Shown: positions 22,300 to 35,392, counted from the first letter of the stretch. The stretch: DNA of 64,000 nucleotides from Rhabditoides inermis (GCA_963966185.1 CAWZYM010000271.1:1212999-1276998); one strand, 5' to 3'. Notes: generated by a model from the sequence alone, not told the origin. Translations and numbers: made by a program.

Positions 22300-23222
22300 A
22301 TGGCAGGAGACATGAGCTCGACGGCTTTCCAAGTGGCCGTTTCGGCGTCCGTGCTCGGCACCCTAGCATGCATCCTCGGACTCGGACTCATCGTCCACGA
22401 CATCAACAACCTCCACGCTGAGGTTTGCTCCGTGAAACTTGTGTTGGTTAAACAATACACGTACAGGTGATAGCCGACCTGTCCGGCTACCAGGCCAAGG
22501 CTGACGGAGTGTGGCAGAGGATGATGGTCGCGGACCTTCCCCAGGGCAACTCCGAGCTGGCTCGTCCCTCGTTCCTTCTCGGCCGCAGGAAGAGGCAGGT
22601 CGACTTCGACCAGTGCAACTGCGGACCCTCTTCCAAGGGATGCCCCGCCGGACCCCCCGGACCTGAGGGAGACGTCGGAGCCCCCGGACACGACGGACCC
22701 AACGGAGACGACGGACGCGACGGAGCTCCCGGAGTTGCGCTCATTGTTGATGCTCCTCAGAAGGGTGGATGCATCCAGTGCAAGCCCGGAAAGCCCGGAC
22801 CCAAGGGACCTCCTGGACCTCCCGGACCTGCTGGACAGCCTGGAAACCCCGGAAGCCGCGGTCGCGCTCCTGGATGTGGAGCTCGTGGACACCCTGGAGA
22901 GCCTGGTGAGCCCGGAGAAAACGGACCCGACGGACGCCCCGGATCTCCCGGCCGCCCCGGACCTTCTGGTACTACCTACACCGAGGGCAAGCCCGGAAGG
23001 CCCGGACGCAACGGACCCAAGGGACCTCCCGGACCGGCTGGAGAGCCTGGAGCGCCTGGAGCCGACGGAGAGAAGGGACCCGAGGGCAAGCCTGGAAAGG
23101 ACGGAAAGCCCGGACCGGCCGGAGAGGACGGAGCCCCCGGAGAGCCCGGATCGGACGGAGGACCCGGACCCGACGCCGCCTACTGCGCGTGCCCTCCCCG
23201 CTCTGCTGTCTTCATGCACTAA
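22300..23222 (+). CDS. cuticle collagen, copy B, 2 exons
   Basis: Exons 22300-22422 and 22467-23222 (phase 0) give 292 aa; a second in-frame ATG is at 22312. Domain order is as in copy A: hydrophobic N-terminal anchor, RRKR site, QCNC...GC cluster, interrupted Gly-[14 protein letters not shown]. Exon 2 has exactly the same length as copy A (756 bp) and is nearly identical at base level. Exon 1 keeps only the frame and general character (ending DINNLHAE versus DINNLHDE), and the 44-bp intron is unrelated to the 121-bp intron of A. polyA-like AATAAA just after the stop (near 23230). Confidence 0.95.
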
Positions 23223-23891
23223 ACTTTTAAATAAAGATAAACAACGTATTCATGAAGATGCATTTTTAGTATGAAAGAAAGTAGTTGTGTCTTGTGTCCC
23301 ATTGTGTTTTCCGTGAAAGTCTGAGTCTTCGGGCAGTGCTGCGTCGACAACATCAAGAAAACCCTAGTTTGGTTACGTTTATGTGCTGTCAGAAGGCTCT
23401 TCTTCAAACAATCGTTGAGTCACCGGTTGTCGATATTGACATTTCACTGATCTGATCGGCAGTGAAGAAAAGGTTGTGCATCGTCTGAACAAGTCGAGTT
23501 CTGGCTTCAAAAGAGTTTGTCATATTTCGACAAAAAAAAAGTTTAAGTTTGGGAAGGTTGACACAACACGCCTTTTGCTATTGTCGCGGATGTGATTCAA
23601 TGAATCTGCCCAGCGGGTTTACTGCCGTCCGGATTCTCGAGTGACGTGGCGCGGCGGCTGTCATTTGACCAAAACTATTTTTTTTAAACGTTTATTCGCT
23701 CCGAACACTCTGTAGCCAAAAATGCATGTGTAATACACGTAAAGATTTGTACAAAATAGCAAAAAAAAGTACTTGAGTATAAAAGGACACGTAGTGTGAT
23801 TGTCATGGAGCTTGCGTTCACGAAGGTACAGGAGGCAGTGCTTGGACGACAGCTGTAACGGGTTGTATGGGGTGACGCCGGATGCCGAATT

Positions 23892-24526
23892 CTACAGCTT
23901 GACGTTTTCATCGTGCTCGTTCGTGACGCACACGTCGGGTATGCTGGCGTAGAAGGTGTGCAGCCGACTTGGCTCGAGCGTGTCCGGCTTGCCTCCCTTG
24001 CTCTGCTCCGCGTTGTACTGCGCCATCACGTTCGTGCTGCAGAGGTGCTCGTCAAAAATGTCAAAGAATAGTTCTTGTTTTCTTGAGCTTTTTCAATGAG
24101 CGTACCAGAAGTTGATGAGCTCCGGCGAGAGCGCGTGCTGGCTTCGCTCCGAGTTCAAGTCAACGTCGTTCGAGTACACGGTCTGCTCCAGGCGCTGCTT
24201 ACGCGTCTGTGAGAGGTATGATGTACATGTATGCATGTATCACATTGTCAAGACAGTCTCTTGAAACAAACACCCCACAACCATGTCGACAATATGTCAT
24301 GCTTTTCGAAAGTTTTCGAAAAATAATTACTTCTAACAAGTTTTGGAAAAGAATGGTCGCGTGTCTACACGCTCACCTTCTCCTTCTTCTTCTTTGCGTC
24401 CATGTAGCGTCGGCGCTGGCGGCTAACGCCGATCCACCACAGCTTGGCAAAGTAGAGACAGATCTCCATGCACGTGATGAGAGACATGCCCAGACACATG
24501 CCCATGTTGCCGCCGATGTTGCCTGG

Positions 24527-24567
<41 letters not shown>

Positions 24568-24586
24568 CATCTCTCTCTCTCCCTCC

Positions 24587-24623
<37 letters not shown>

Positions 24624-24646
24624 TCCCCATCTCTCTCTCTCCCTCC

Positions 24647-24717
<71 letters not shown>

Positions 24718-27700
24718 CACCCTTACTGAGCATCTCCGTGATCGAGCTGCCCTGTGTCTCCGTGTACTCTGTATATGCGAGATCCTTGTAGAAGACATTG
24801 ATCGCCACCACGTTCTTCCTGCAACGCACGCTTTCGACTTTTGGCGCCAGATTTTTCGGACAGTGATACTGATCGTCTTATGTCAGGTTCCGAATAAAAA
24901 AATCCTGTCCTGACGATAGGTGAAAGTGTGAACCCAGCAAGCAGAGATGGCATCATTTTAAAGAAGAAGAAAACTCACCGCACTTCATGCTTCTTCCATC
25001 CGGGCACCTCCTTGCTGATCCAGTTGACGGCGCCGTTGCGGAAGCCGTTGCCGTACGAGTTGTACGTCTGATACGTCCACGTCTTGCACTCCAGCTTGCA
25101 CTCGGCGCACTCCGGCAGCCGGATGTTCTCGGCTGCAAAGAATGCGTACACCGATTGTAACTCACATCAGTTGACAAATTGTCGCGCTCCAGTTTTAGTA
25201 GAGGTCAGACTCAACTTTTGCTGGCAAAGATCTCAGAACGGCCGCGCACCCTCAGAAAGATCCCCAGAAAGATCCTCAGAAAGATCTCAGAACGCGCCCC
25301 ACCCTCAGAAAGATCCTCAGAAAGTGGTTTTTTGTATCATAAAGCGATTTTCGATACATACTTGATCGAGTCTGACCTCGCCTTTTTGGCGGAGAATTCG
25401 CACGAGGGCCCGCGTCGCATGCAGCGTGGAGCGTCATTTTATTTCAAATTTGGAGTTTCCGGTTCTCGTTTCATGTTTCTGGCAGTGTACTGCTATGCCA
25501 AAAAAAAAAAACGTCTTTTTATGTTCGAACACCTTTTTCTTGTACATGAACCATTTGACCATAAACCATGAACCCTTCACCCACCATTCGTCTCGTCGTC
25601 GTCGAACTTGTCTCGGAGACAGCAGAAGAGGGTGTAGGGCGAGCAGACCAGATGGTTGTTGTCGACGTGGTAGATGGCCGGCACACAGCCGCACACCTCC
25701 TCGAAGTACCTGAGTGCCGCGATGATTCAATTTTTTAACTCAATTCAATTCGAATGCGCCATCAGTTGACACATGTCGAAACGTCAGGTGTTGAAGGAGA
25801 TGCGCTTCGAATATTGAGGTGTCTAACTGGGATCGCGCCAGTACCGTGTTCTTGTTACCGAAAATGGATTGATTCAAGAGCGCGAACGAGTACTCGAGCT
25901 CGAGCAAGACATGGTGTTTTCAAAAACCGAACACGCGCCGTGTTTTGAATGTGTTTCGAAGTTTCGACGAGTGTGAATGCGTGCGCATGCCTACCTGGCC
26001 CTGCAGAGTGACACGCAGGCGGCGCCCGTGTACGCCAGTGTGGTGTTGTACTCGGCCGGCCACGAGTCCCGGCAGTTGCCCCACTCGTCTTCACGCAGCA
26101 GCGAGTACTGAACACGAGTCATACTCGCACTTCAACATCCTACGTATGTATTCTCGTGATCGAATGTCCCCCAACGCTAACCTTGTTGGCGGTGAGTGCG
26201 GAATATACGCGGCTGCCGGGCGAGGCAGATATGCCTTCTACGGCAATGTGCGGAATGGTGTCGTGGTTGTGCACGTGATAGCGGAATCCGTTCTCCAGCG
26301 TCTGCCCGAACTGCGACGTCGTGTCGTCTGCAACGTTGTTTTTTTTTTGCATCGCGGCGGACGCGCGTCAACTCACTGGCGATATCGTCATACTCCTCTT
26401 CTCGATGTGAGTGCGCGATTATTTGCAGTCCGCCACCCACGCCTGACGTCACCTTAAGACCTGCGGTCTGACCGGCTGACGATGAGGTTCGAAAAACGAG
26501 AAAGATCTATGAAAGCGCAAAGTGGAAAATGTGAGAAGCGGTGAGGCTCTGTGTACCTGATGCCTTAGCCACACCTGATCGGCGTGCATCATGTTGAGCT
26601 GGTAGCAGCGACCTAAAAAAATCTCAGTAACTTCGAAAGGTACTTGCGTTCAGTCATCTCGTCAGTCGCGCGTTTCTTCGATCACTGTTCTTCGATCACA
26701 ACCATTCTGTCATTCGCTCGATCACGCAAAGTCGACATGATGAAATGAAACGACAAACTGTGATCGGATCGGATCACTTATCACCCACAGCGACTTTCTC
26801 TCTCAACAACTCAACAGCCATAAATCACACGGGGATTTCCCCAAATTCGTCGATCATGTCCCTTTTACCGCCGGTGCAGTTATGATCATGCGTGAGAGAA
26901 ACATGAGAAACACGTCGGAAGTGACGTCAACGGACCGGAAGTGACTCACCCAGATCGGTGATTATCGGCCGGGCATACTCGCAGCAGTTAAAGCGCCTAC
27001 CGCCGAATGAGCAGATTTTCAGGAGATCCTCGCATTTGAAGCTGCAAAAAAAACACGTATTCATTCAAGATGCAGGAAAAAAGATTTACCCCGAGTCAGA
27101 ATAAAAGTTGGTGAAAGTGAAGTTTGGATGCGTAAATCGAAAGTCCTCCAGAGCCTCTTCGCCCATCAACAACTCGGTCTTGTTGGTGTCCATGTAGAGC
27201 GAGGAAACCTTATGCGATCATAGAGCTGGCACTTTGAACATAGTAACTCACGTCCAGATTCGTTGCCAGCAGATAGTTGAGCAGCAGACTGGGAAACTCT
27301 CCCGTTTTGTTGAGCTCTACAACACAATGTCGTTCTTGTTCGGCAACACGGAAAAAAGTCGCACCCATGATGTGCGACTTGCGAATCGGGTTGAAGTTGC
27401 ACAGTGTGACGTCCGGGAAGCGGAGACCCTTTTCGGCGAGATGAAACGAGACCTACACAGATCAAATGATTCTGATAATCATGAAGCACACTCCTCCAGA
27501 GCACTCACATCGGACAAAACGGGTCGGGCGAGGTGCGTGCTGACGAGAGTGAAGACCTGGACAAATTTGTGAGCTAGGATTATGATGTAAATCATACCTG
27601 ATAGATGAATAGCGCGGTGCTGGCACTCATCCACACTGCCCACAGCCAGCCGGCGATCCGCTTGCCAAAGTAGATGCGCTTGGGACCGTGCAGAGTCGTA

Positions 27701-28193
27701 GTTGCTGAAAGAGTTATACCAACTCGCTTTCTCTGTTTGTCGTAAAACCATTCAGCCGACGTGACCGACTCACTGACAAAGTGCTGCGTCTCTCTGTCGA
27801 GTCCGTTGACGCTCTCCTTCTGCTGGAGGCGCCGCAGCCGCTCCTCAGAGGCGTGCACCAGGTGGTGCGCCGCGCGGCCCAGACTCCTCAACACACGGGA
27901 TACAAGTAGAACATGAGACATCTTTATAACACGCACGTCGATGCAAACACGAACGCATCACACAACGGGAAAGCATGTCCTTTCTTGCTCTTTGAAGAAA
28001 CTTCATGACCAACTCGTTGAAAAAGTTTTTTTGTTGCAAATAGTTTATTGTTCAAGAGTCTTCAAAGTTAATGTAACATACAGATAAGTACAATAGACAC
28101 TCACCTTCTCCTACTTGCACTGGAGTGTTCACTGGGAGTGCGCGACTGCTGCCGGTCATACTCCCTCTGGTGGCTGTCCATTCTGAACTGCAT
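23892..28193 (-). CDS. DEG/ENaC-family cation channel subunit, 18 exons
   Basis: Eighteen exons (28193-28105, 27886-27774, 27704-27598, 27556-27509, 27452-27365, 27316-27252, 27208-27090, 27041-26950, 26612-26557, 26452-26377, 26327-26182, 26107-25995, 25709-25585, 25132-24979, 24818-24727, 24522-24377, 24206-24106, 24036-23892) join in phase to 624 aa. Family features in order: cytosolic N-terminus with the His-Gly gating motif (TTTLHGPKRIYFG), TM1 (WLWAVWMSASTALFIYQ), and LAEKGLRFPDVTLCNFNP at the palm. A large extracellular domain with many cysteines follows (VCGCVPAIYH, ECKLECKTWTYQ), then a pre-TM2 stretch (SSITEMLSNIGG), TM2 with the G-x-S filter (LGMSLITCMEI), and a basic cytosolic tail. 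Such proteins form trimeric Na+-permeable channels gated by force, acid or ligands. Intron 15 contains (CT)n (24532-24713). A 46-bp intron within the first extracellular exon pair was preferred over read-through because it restores a family-like ELNKTGEF. polyA-like signal near 23693. Confidence 0.92.
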
Positions 28194-29563
28194 GATGGCA
28201 CAAAGAAGAACTGCTGTTATCACCGCGTCCGACGATTAATATGCGGACGGTACTGTTTGTACCGCTCATTAGTCACTGATAGTGAGCGTTTACGCAAATA
28301 CGCAGTATCTGTTTCAAGATTATACCATGTGTTTTCGAAAGTCACGTGAAAAGCAAACAGATCGAGAATCGCGGAAAAATTAGAGCATGAAGAGTTTGTA
28401 AGATCAAACCGAGCCGGGGTTCATAACCGCCATCGCGTAATGGGTAAAAATGAAGGTGGGGTTCGAGGAGCGGGGAACTTGGCGCATTCGACGGACGAAT
28501 CGATGCTCTGACAAAAGACTGTGCGGAGAGTGTAACACTTCCGCCAATCGTGTACAATAGAGTATGACAATCGGTCATTTGGAACTACGTTGTTGTGCTG
28601 TGCTATACACTATCGGTAACGATATGAGTCAATGTTTGCGGCCGCACAAAACTTTTGTGAGAAAAAAAAACGCACAATCGAGCTTGGAACACAGTTCAGA
28701 CTAGGAAAGGAAAGTTTGTATAGCTGAAGCATAAATGTGTATGTTACATCTGAGTCCGGCTCGAATGCTGTTTGCTGCCGCACACAAAGTATCTTCGGCT
28801 AACAAAAGCGAACACGGAACACAATTCAGAACAGGAAAGGAAAGGAAGGAATATTGTACGACATGAAAGTAACATGTGTGACCGGCTCCGAGTTTGACCG
28901 GAGAGAGCATTGTTGTGCAACGGGCGAACTATTTCTGTCATCATCGGACCGTGTGCCGGCAATGCCTATTAATCAACACCCGCCGACAAGACATCGTTTC
29001 AACCCACTTGCTTCCGAGACACAGTTGTCATTGAAATATCCAGAACACTGTTTCTCGATACTGACGATGAAACGTTCGGAGTTCGGATCCCTGTTTGTAA
29101 TAAATAAGAAGAAAACTATCAGCTCTTTATGCATTCATGCAAATGTAACAAACCACATCGCTCCCTTCGCAAGTCAGTTAAATGAGTAAACGGACAGCGG
29201 TTTGCAGAACTGCAACAGCGGCTGCAAACCGTTTTCACAGCGTTTACAGCTTTTTAAACCGAATGAAAATCGTGCAGATGGCTAGCAGGCGATGTGTGAA
29301 CGCAAAGTCGCAAAGCAGGCACTGCAGACGCCTGCACCAATGGAAACCGACCGATTGCATTGCCTTTGCACAGCGGTTACAAGGCGTCTGCAACGCGTTC
29401 ACATCGCGGTTATGATGCTGTAAACGAGTAAACGCACTGTAAACGCGAAATGTTCAATTGGACGCAGCATAACACATATAACACTTTATCGTAGGCGTGA
29501 GAGTTGGGATCAATAAAGTAACACGTCATACAACACACTATTTGTTTTTGGGAATGCGCTCGT
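28194..29563. other. intergenic with direct and degenerate repeats
   Basis: A direct duplication about 125 bp apart: GGAACACAGTTCAGACTAGG (28685 on) and GGAACACAATTCAGAACAGG (28814 on), each followed by GGAAAGGAAAG and then a TCCGGCTCG/ACCGGCTCCG block. From about 29180 to 29450 a degenerate repeat is rich in GTTTACAG/GTTTGCAG and its complement. No gene is supported. Confidence 0.55.
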
Positions 29564-30692
29564 TCACAGGAGTGATCGGCATATCTCGAAGGAGCGCACG
29601 TTGAGTATGCACTCGATCTTCGTGCCGTACATCGGAGAGCGCGTCTCGATGATGTGGCGGTCGGAGACGGCTGGGGCTGCCACTGAAACCATCTATGAAT
29701 GATAGCTGGAAGTGCGTTTCGAGCAGACAACCACGATGAGGAAGAATGTCAGTCCGCCGAGAGGGAAAGTGAAGAAGAGAAAGAAAGAGAGAGAGAGACT
29801 CAGAAAGAGAGAACGGACCCTGTCTCTTAGGTGTCCTGTATCCGCTGAGTCGCAACTGCTCGCGCGCCCCGTTCAGGTCCATGAACATACCGCGCAGATC
29901 TGGGTAGGAAGCGGTTAGAAAGATGATAACTAGTGTATTGGTGTGAAACAGAACATGAAATGCGACGGAGTCATAGATTTCATAGATGGCCCGCTGTACT
30001 CACCTCATGCTTTCGTAACAAGGACCTTTTTTCGGTTATTTATGAGTACAATCTATATCAGGCACTTAATTTTTGTACACTACGTACTCATTATCACAGT
30101 GCAATTTAATCGCAATCGCGCTATTGCTTTCTGTGCGTTCTGCAAATGCACGCGTAGTTTTCGGTCCACCCGGTGAAAATGGCGCGCAGGCAACCCGTAA
30201 CATCAGAGACAATCAGTTCTAACTGTTAGTGATTAGGAAACAAACGTTTATAATAAATGGTCGCCGCATACAACAACGCGTTTGTGACATTTTCGTTAAT
30301 TGCCCGATGTGATGTGTACTATGGCATAAATGACTCCGTTTCATTTCATGTTTTGGTTCACATCAATAAACTTGGTTTCTGTTTTTGTACTTATAGTGAT
30401 CACTGTCTATACATGAATATTTCTACCACGTCTTGGCTAGTTAATATGTTAGCCCAGAGTTCACACATACTTCTTTGCGAAATGTTTTTTTGCTACATTT
30501 CTGACATACATATCTTTCGTTTAGAGGAAGAAGCAGATTATTTGTTTTGTGAGAACAACTACGTGTAACTGTGATGTCACAACGTTACCGATACGAGTAT
30601 AAATACTTTCAAGAACACTGTTCAGACTTCTCACCCACTGCGACCGCACACACGACCAGGAAAACGCAGGCGAGCAGAATCTGTCGGAACAT
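29564..30692 (-). CDS. small secreted peptide precursor, 2 cysteines, 3 exons
   Basis: Exons 30692-30635, 29899-29819 and 29682-29564 join in phase to 85 aa. A clear signal peptide (MFRQILLACVFLVVCAVA) is followed by a short acidic/basic region ending TPKRQ (a possible dibasic processing site). The C-terminal peptide ends GTKIECILNVRSFEICRSLL, whose two cysteines (nine residues apart) could close a single disulfide ring. This looks like a neuropeptide or small toxin-like/immune peptide precursor, but no family is recognised. Choice of frame in the last exon rests on intron phase (1-1) and on a clean stop. It is divergently placed 200 bp from the next gene. Confidence 0.68.
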
Positions 30693-30892
30693 ACCCCTGC
30701 AATCACACATTCACAAATCTCGGGCTCGAAAAAGTTTCGCGAAAAAGTGCAACACGTTCCGCGGATTAGATGAGCAATAGCGGACCGGTAGAATAGAACG
30801 CGAAGCGGAAAAGAGCTGGGTTGAAAACCAGGCGGATTACTGTGAACGGTCAGCGGCGGGCAGATTGAGGCTAGGCTCACTCATGTCTGACA

Positions 30893-33157
30893 ATGCCTCG
30901 CTGCTGGCTGCTGCTACTACTGTCTACCCTCTTTTCACTAGTGGTATGTCTATGATTAGCATATGTACGAAAGAAGCCGCGACCACACAAACACAATCGC
31001 ATAAACTGTAGTGCAGTAAACGGTGCTTTAAGGCGAGTAAAGCGGGTGTGGTCGACAGCTATTCGTGTCGAATTGCCGGATGAATGTGTTGTTGTTGCAG
31101 ATGTGTGCGGATGAGGAAAGGGTGGAGACGAGCGAGCAGCTCGATCCGTTTTTCATGCAGCGAGCGGCTTTTGGACAGGTACGCACCACTGAAGTAGTGA
31201 GAACACGGTCCGACTCGTTACTTATTCACCGTAAAATGAGGTGTTCTGTGAACGTCTCGAAGATTACGCGTCCGCCTCACTGAATCTGAAGTGCGTGAGT
31301 GCGTGAACAGAGGTCAGTGTGAGGTTGCAGGAAATGCTAGGCGGCAGCGGCGGACTCAGCGGCAGTCAATTCCGTGCGCCAGCCCTGAATACGAGTGAGT
31401 CAACGAAAGAGTGAATGCGAGATTACAAATCGCGCGCGGGAATCTTTAAGTAAAGACTTTTTCTTCACGCACGTGCGTCATGTTGACAGCGAGAGAGAGG
31501 GGGGGAGGGGGGAGGGGGGTGGCGATAGCTTTGAGTTCCAGTGCACTTTGGATTCACATGCAAATGCGCGGCCAAGGTGCCCAACGTGATGTCGGCTGCT
31601 CCCGGCGACGCCAACCAGGCCGCGCAACAACAGATCCAACAGCTACAGGTTAGTGCTTCATATCTCACGAAACACTAACAACGAACGACCAAACGCGATT
31701 TTGCTTCCTATTTCAGGAAAGGAAGGGGTGCAGATTGTGCACAGAATGTGTACAAAAAAGGATTATATTGGTAATATCACAGCCCTGTTCGATGAAACAG
31801 CTCAAGCGAAACATTCTACATATAATAGGGTAGTTCACTGATGCGTGGGTTTTGATAACGAAATTCGTTGTGATCCGAAAAAGTGCTTGCACTTTGGACA
31901 GTTCAAATATAGTTTACCGCAAACCAAAGAGACACATAAAATAGCCGTAAAACATTCAATGTTTCATTGCTTTCTGACAAGCAAATTAGCAAATAACGTT
32001 GTTGTTAGACATATATGAACCCCTCGAGATCTAAAAGCGTCAGATCTGAACAAGCAAATGTGTGCGTATTACAAGTGAAGCTGTGATTGCATTCACTGCG
32101 TTTACTATGATAGTGTAACAGTAATCCGGAATGCCCGAATTCGAGCGCACTGCGGGCACTGTGAATAGTCATTGAGAGCGGGTGCAGATGGCTAATATAA
32201 GAGGCGCTGTGAAAGGCGTGGCACGCTCTGACAAACAACCAATTGAATAGTGAGGTCAGTGAGTGAGAATAGACAGAGAACACGCACGAATCTTCCCTCC
32301 TCGAAACGTTTCCTGCTCCGCCCATAACCGCAGTGCCGTCTATGAACGCAATCCGAGGTTGCAAATGTCTGTCGTTTTTCGTGGCGGGTACACACACAGC
32401 ACGCGTAGGTCGCTGTAAGTGATTAGATTACGTATAATTTTGGGAACGCTCCCAACAGCTGTGCACAAATGTACAAAGCTGAAACGAAACGTTCTCTGAG
32501 TCGAAATAGTTGACGTCATTTGGAGCGTGTGCGATACTTCTCCGGAAGTGAGGTAATGGACTTGCAGTTCGATCCGAAAGTTTTTTCACAGTCGTTGACA
32601 CGTTGACGTGTTCTATTTCGATTACGCCGTCACCCTATGACAAAGCAACTTTGACTTTCAAATCCATAAACGACGAGAAAATTACGTCATCAAAATTGGC
32701 GCATATCTTCAGTTTATGTTCACGATTAGTCTGAAAAGAGTACCGTTTTAGTTTTGGAAAGCCCAGAAAGCAGATGAAAATGAAACGTCAAACATAATCG
32801 AATTTAGTGACCTCAATGGCTAGATATGGTTTAGAAACTCTGTTATCATGATATCATGATGATCTTATCTCACTTTACTTATGTGGTTTCGAAAAATCTA
32901 CAAAATATACTCGCTAATCTCGCTCCTCTATTTCAGAAACAAATTTCAGTTTTCGAGAGCTGTATGGGTGAAATTAATAGAAACTATAACATCAAAACCT
33001 AATCTAATCAAAACATCTCGATCCTCTATTTCAGGAGCAGCTCCGGCGGCAGTCTGAGCTAATCGCGCGTGCGAACGCAGCCAAAACCGGATTCGAACAA
33101 TTCAGTAAGCACCCCTCCGACCTTATGGGAACTCGGGGGATCAAGAGAAAAGGGTAG

Positions 33158-33204
<47 letters not shown>

Positions 33205-33428
33205 AGGGAAAGCGTCATTCGAAATGACTTATTCAAAACGGGCGCCATCAGGCAAAATGCGGAGACAGTGAACTTTTGACTTTCTTTTTTTTTTGTTCGG
33301 AGCCGGCATTTGGGGAGTGATTGCAAAAACACATAAGGGATGCGCATAGAGGAATAACAATGGAGAGGGAGAGGGAGAGGGAGAGGGAGAGGGAGAGGGA
33401 GAGGGAGAGGGAGAGGGAGAGGGAGAGG

Positions 33429-33485
<57 letters not shown>

Positions 33486-33543
33486 AGGGAGGGAGGGAGG
33501 GAGGGAGGGAGGAGGGAGGGAGGGAGGGAGGGAGGGAGGGAGG

Positions 33544-33595
<52 letters not shown>

Positions 33596-34760
33596 AGAAA
33601 CGTGGAATTCAGCGGAAAACGCACAAACAACACAACGCAACAGGATCGCAAAAAAAAAACATCCTAGAACAAATACGCTATGACCACAACACATTTCGCA
33701 TGCATATATACCACACGATACACCGAAACGCAGATGCTTTCGTGTGCCCTTCTCGGAATGAGAATAGCACGCGATAGTGACCGACAGAATCCAACGTAAA
33801 CACTGTTTACTGTGATGTGATTCAAGTAACGCAACGACACGGCTATGATTGCAGCGCACCTGGTGTCTATCGCGAATGCGCTCGACTGCTCGTGCAGCGG
33901 GCAGAGCGACGGGCAAGCAGCCCATGGACAAGGCATACAGGCATGTGTGATAGCATCATTCACAACTATCAACCATTCATTTGCTTAATGAACATAGTTT
34001 GCAGGGTCTGCAAGGCATCAACAGTCAGCAAAGTCTCGGACTCGGAGGGCTTAGTGGATACGGAGAGGTGAGAGGGGAGGAAGAGAGAGAGAGAGAGAGA
34101 GAGAGGGGGGGAAGGAGAATGAGAGAAAAAAAGAGAGGGGTTTTCTACATTTGACCACGACAACTTTCTAATCCGAGCGTAGTGATTTGCTACTATCCTC
34201 AATTTGTTGTTCTTATCCTTATGCAAAATCCTTATGCAAATGCAAAAGAGTAGCTTTTCTGCCGGATTATGATTGTGTTGCAAATCTTATGCTATTCTAG
34301 GACTTTGTGCAAAACTAAAAAGTAGTCTTCTCAGTATGCGAGTGAAAACTACTAACAGTGCGCAAAAATCGATTCACATAGAAGTGACACAATCAAATAT
34401 ATCCAATACAACATTCAGGTGGCTCGTCAACAGCAGCAGAGTTCCCAGTTCCCTGACATCAATCCACTGGGCCAGCAGAACCTGGGACTGGGACAGAACG
34501 GACTGGGCCAGCAGCAACTGGGATTGGGACAGAACGGACTGGGTCAGCAGCATCTGGGACTGGGACAGAACGGACTGAGTCAGCAGCAGCTGGGACTGGG
34601 ACAGAGTGGACTGGGTCAGCAGCAGCTGGGACTGGGACAGAGTGGACTGGGTCAGCCGCTGGGCCTGGGTCAGCAGTTCCGGATGGCTGGTGTGCCACTG
34701 ACGCAGCCTTTCCAGACAAGACTCGCGCCCCTGGGAGAGTTTCCATTCGGTAGGCGCTGA
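30893..34760 (+). CDS. secreted Gln/Gly/Leu-rich repeat protein, 8 exons
   Basis: Exons 30893-30943, 31101-31178, 31331-31394, 31542-31648, 33035-33104, 33855-33940, 34005-34067 and 34419-34760 join in phase to 286 aa. Signal peptide [16 protein letters not shown]; Gln-rich middle ([19 protein letters not shown]); a small cysteine pair (CSCSG). The last exon carries five to six 12-residue repeats of the form LGQQ[N/Q/H]LGLGQ[N/S]G (about 34464-34675), then a unique tail ending EFPFGRR. No catalytic domain is seen. The low-complexity, self-similar composition suggests a structural extracellular protein. Exon 6 is followed by GC (CAG|GCATGT), a GC-AG intron needed to keep the frame. Exon 4 start and exon 6 are the least certain parts. 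Intron 4 is long (1.39 kb). Confidence 0.72.
33360..33594. repeat. (GAGGGA)n/(GGGA)n/(GA)n compound microsatellite
   Basis: Alternating blocks of GAGGGA, GA and GGGA within an intron of the Gln/Gly/Leu gene. Confidence 0.95.
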
Positions 34761-35392
34761 GTGCAAAAGAGCGAGCGAACGAGGAGAATGGCCTCGCATT
34801 CACTCAGTTGTTGTGTATATTGTTCACCTTCAGTCTTTCGTGTGTTCTTGGCGAATATCAGCGTCCAGTTTCATCGATATTACATAATAAATCATGTGTT
34901 TGTCATGCATATGTTTGTTTGTCTATTTGAATCCAGGTTTCAATATATCATAATGCCTAATCAGCAGCAAAAACACGTGAATTGAGAAGTGTTTTCGAGC
35001 TTTGCCGCTAGAATGCCGCCAGAAAAAAAGTGGGAAAAATTCATTGTAAAGTATTCTGACGCTTTTCTTCATATGTAAGGGGATAGGCAATAGCAGAGAC
35101 GCAACGAGCTTGTTAAGATCAGTCATATACAGTTATTACAAAGTCTGCTGGTTCACTGGTTGTTCACCAATTTTACGTGGCGATCACTAGTGCCTATGAG
35201 AACATCTTGCTATTCTCACGCGTTTCAGTGGACTAGCAAATAGTTTTTGAATAGCAAATAACTGTTGAGACTTTATATATCACGAACCTCAATCTCAGTC
35301 ACGAGGGTTGCAATAACACTGTATCGTATGCATACATCACCAAAACTATGTTAAAAAAAACTAACAACATATAAATGTATATATAAATTACA
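34761..35392. other. intergenic between convergent genes, no gene seen
   Basis: The two flanking genes end towards each other here. AT-rich 3' flanks only, with AATAAA-like words near 34886 on the plus strand. Confidence 0.55.

Noticed and set aside
30521..30880. 119-aa minus-strand frame over the secreted-gene promoter
   Set aside because: Overlaps exon 1 of the peptide gene in another frame and contains no recognisable domain.
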